DNA of 64,000 nucleotides from Aquimarina rhabdastrellae. Its GTDB lineage: Bacteria > Bacteroidota > Bacteroidia > Flavobacteriales > Flavobacteriaceae. Both the position numbers and the translations under genes were made by a program. Below the pieces are notes generated by a model, which was given only the letters and a program-made list of their open reading frames with translations, was not told the origin of the DNA and did not search any database. Positions 62,850 to 64,000 of this stretch are shown piece after piece. Numbering within the stretch: the stretch's first letter is position 1; every line of letters begins with the position of its first letter. The DNA lies in assembly GCA_947387485.1 (NCBI GenBank), contig CANDNT010000002.1, forward strand, positions 558,001 to 622,000, given 5' to 3'.

Positions 62850-63467
62850 TTATTGTGACAAATCAAGTTCTCTAGAAATATTGGATTTAGCTTGTTGTTC
62901 AAATTGTTGATAGAAATAAGCTGTTTTAAAGATGCTAGGCATATCTAGAAAATGCTTTAGCATTTTTGAACGCCCTTTCTTATACATAAAGTCAGGATAG
63001 AAACTATATTCTAGACGTACATTCTTAAAATAGATTTGATAGGACACCCAATCACTACCCAAAATAGACAAATCAGCATCGGTAAAATAATTGATATCTG
63101 ACAGAGTACTTGTTTGATGTCCGAGCGTGGACAAAATCATTTGATGACAAATTTCTATTTGATCTACAGGAAGTTTAATTTGAGTTAGTATTTCAAAAGC
63201 TTTTGTAGCACTACGTTTTTCATTATCTTTTCTATGAATATTATAATAATAGTCATGATAGAATAAGGCAAAAAGAACAATATCCCAATTGTTAATATGA
63301 TCTTTGACGGCTAATAATTGCGTATACAAGTGCTCTAAATGAGAGAAATTATGATAAAAACGCTCGTGATGCGTATGCTGTTTTTCAATTTGCATCCACA
63401 ATCGTTTGATTTCTTTTTCAGAAATAATGTAAGACTCGAGAAGCTTATAGAAAATTGGTTTTAGCAA
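62850..63467 (-). CDS. HD-type predicted metal-dependent phosphohydrolase
   Basis: A 205-residue protein resembling COG4339-type HD-domain hydrolases. The histidine and aspartate ligands can be seen in RFYHNFSHLEHLYTQ, ALFYHDYYYNIH (the HD pair) and ILSTLGHQTS followed by YFTDADLSILG. The natural substrate is unknown, with nucleotides as a plausible class. Its start overlaps the end of the 2-hydroxyacid dehydrogenase gene by 7 nt, so the two are expressed together. The product is probably cytoplasmic. Confidence 0.82.
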   Translation of the reverse strand: MLKPIFYKLLESYIISEKEIKRLWMQIEKQHTHHERFYHNFSHLEHLYTQLLAVKDHINNWDIVLFALFYHDYYYNIHRKDNEKRSATKAFEILTQIKLPVDQIEICHQMILSTLGHQTSTLSDINYFTDADLSILGSDWVSYQIYFKNVRLEYSFYPDFMYKKGRSKMLKHFLDMPSIFKTAYFYQQFEQQAKSNISRELDLSQ

Positions 63468-64000
63468 AATTTTGATTTGATTTTATCAACTATAGTCTGA
63501 GCTAATTTTTCTTTAGATTCTACTGTCCATCCAGCAACATGAGGGCTTAGAATAACATTGTCTAAAGAGAGTAGTTTCTTAAAAGCTTCTGGCATAGCTT
63601 TAGGATCTGCAAATAAACTTTCGAAGGATAACTTTTCATATTCAAGAACATCAAGTCCAGCACCTAGTATTTTACCTTGTGTTATAGCGTCGACAAGATC
63701 TTGAGTAACTACACTTTTTCCACGAGCGGTATTAATCAACCAAAAAGGTTTCTGGAAACGATTGATAAAATCACGATTGATCATTTTATCGGTAAGTGGA
63801 GTCCATGGTGTATGTAAACTTAAGACATCAGTTTTTTCAAAAAGCTCATCAAGTTTAACTTGAGTAGCATCACTATTTTCTACATCGTTCTTAATATCAT
63901 AACAGATAACTTCTACATTAAAACCACGTAGTTTTCGAGCAAAAGCACGTCCCATATTACCATAGCCAATAATACCAACTGTTTTTCCGTCAAGTTCAAT
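63461..64000 (-). CDS. D-2-hydroxyacid dehydrogenase (5' part beyond the window)
   Basis: The frame runs open to the window edge, so the N-terminus is missing and the visible 179 codons are the NAD-binding and C-terminal part. The Rossmann motif GIIGYGNMGRAFARKL lies at the right edge. The catalytic residues of the family follow: Arg in INTARGKSVV, Glu in GAGLDVLEYEK and His in LSPHVAGWT. It belongs to the phosphoglycerate/lactate dehydrogenase group, reducing 2-keto acids with NAD(P)H. The substrate is undetermined, and a serA role is possible but not proven. An internal ATG at 63955 is not the true start. Confidence 0.88.
   Translation of the reverse strand: MELDGKTVGIIGYGNMGRAFARKLRGFNVEVICYDIKNDVENSDATQVKLDELFEKTDVLSLHTPWTPLTDKMINRDFINRFQKPFWLINTARGKSVVTQDLVDAITQGKILGAGLDVLEYEKLSFESLFADPKAMPEAFKKLLSLDNVILSPHVAGWTVESKEKLAQTIVDKIKSKFC

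Overview
The window is AT-rich, densely coded bacterial DNA, most likely from a marine member of the Flavobacteriaceae (Bacteroidota). The evidence is the three-gene cytochrome b558-type succinate dehydrogenase, Bacteroidota-type promoters (TAnnTTTG), many lipoproteins and Q-type signal peptides, DUF6705, DUF6265 and DUF805 proteins, an fbp/GNAT/lysC cluster, and a VgrG cluster of the Bacteroidota T6SS kind. Genus is not resolved. No rRNA, tRNA, CRISPR array, transposase or integrase was recognised.

Layout. 0.3-8.6 kb: alpha-2-macroglobulin lipoprotein, a small monooxygenase-fold protein and penicillin-binding protein 1C. 8.7-14.2 kb: outer-membrane barrel protein, YciI-like lipoprotein, CYTH phosphatase, DNA polymerase IV, a membrane-anchored orphan and an aminotransferase, with short palindromic repeats between genes. 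14.7-18.6 kb: sdhC-sdhA-[four-helix-bundle gene]-sdhB. 18.7-23.3 kb: M28 peptidase, CBS protein and small hypotheticals. 23.4-33.8 kb: a tightly packed nine-gene accessory operon (VgrG, 57-residue tip-like peptide, DUF2235 lipase-type effector, DUF2931 lipoprotein, orphan proteins, DUF4280 PAAR-like protein, 843-residue protein, terminal lipoprotein). It lies between an intact histone-deacetylase-like gene and a detached, diverged copy of that gene's 3' end. 33.8-41.2 kb: the deacetylase, three tandem paralogous secreted proteins and metG. 41.3-49.1 kb: LD-carboxypeptidase, YraN, methyltransferase, mfd, class V aminotransferase and TerB. 49.1-52.4 kb: coiled-coil protein, longin/roadblock-like protein, Ras-like small GTPase and hybrid histidine kinase in one operon. 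52.5-57.4 kb: fbp, GNAT, aspartate kinase and a two-domain acyltransferase. 57.5-64 kb: a surface lipoprotein with a possible JAB-like C-terminus, tandem DUF6705 genes (the second broken by a nonsense codon), a CarboxypepD_reg protein, DUF805, VOC, DUF1801, an HD-type hydrolase and a truncated D-2-hydroxyacid dehydrogenase.

The strongest leads are: (1) the T6SS cargo island with its flanking imperfect direct repeat, which looks like insertion or exchange at the 3' end of the deacetylase gene; and (2) the small-GTPase/longin-like/coiled-coil/histidine-kinase operon, which looks like a bacterial Ras-type signalling module. Most other genes are ordinary housekeeping or envelope functions.
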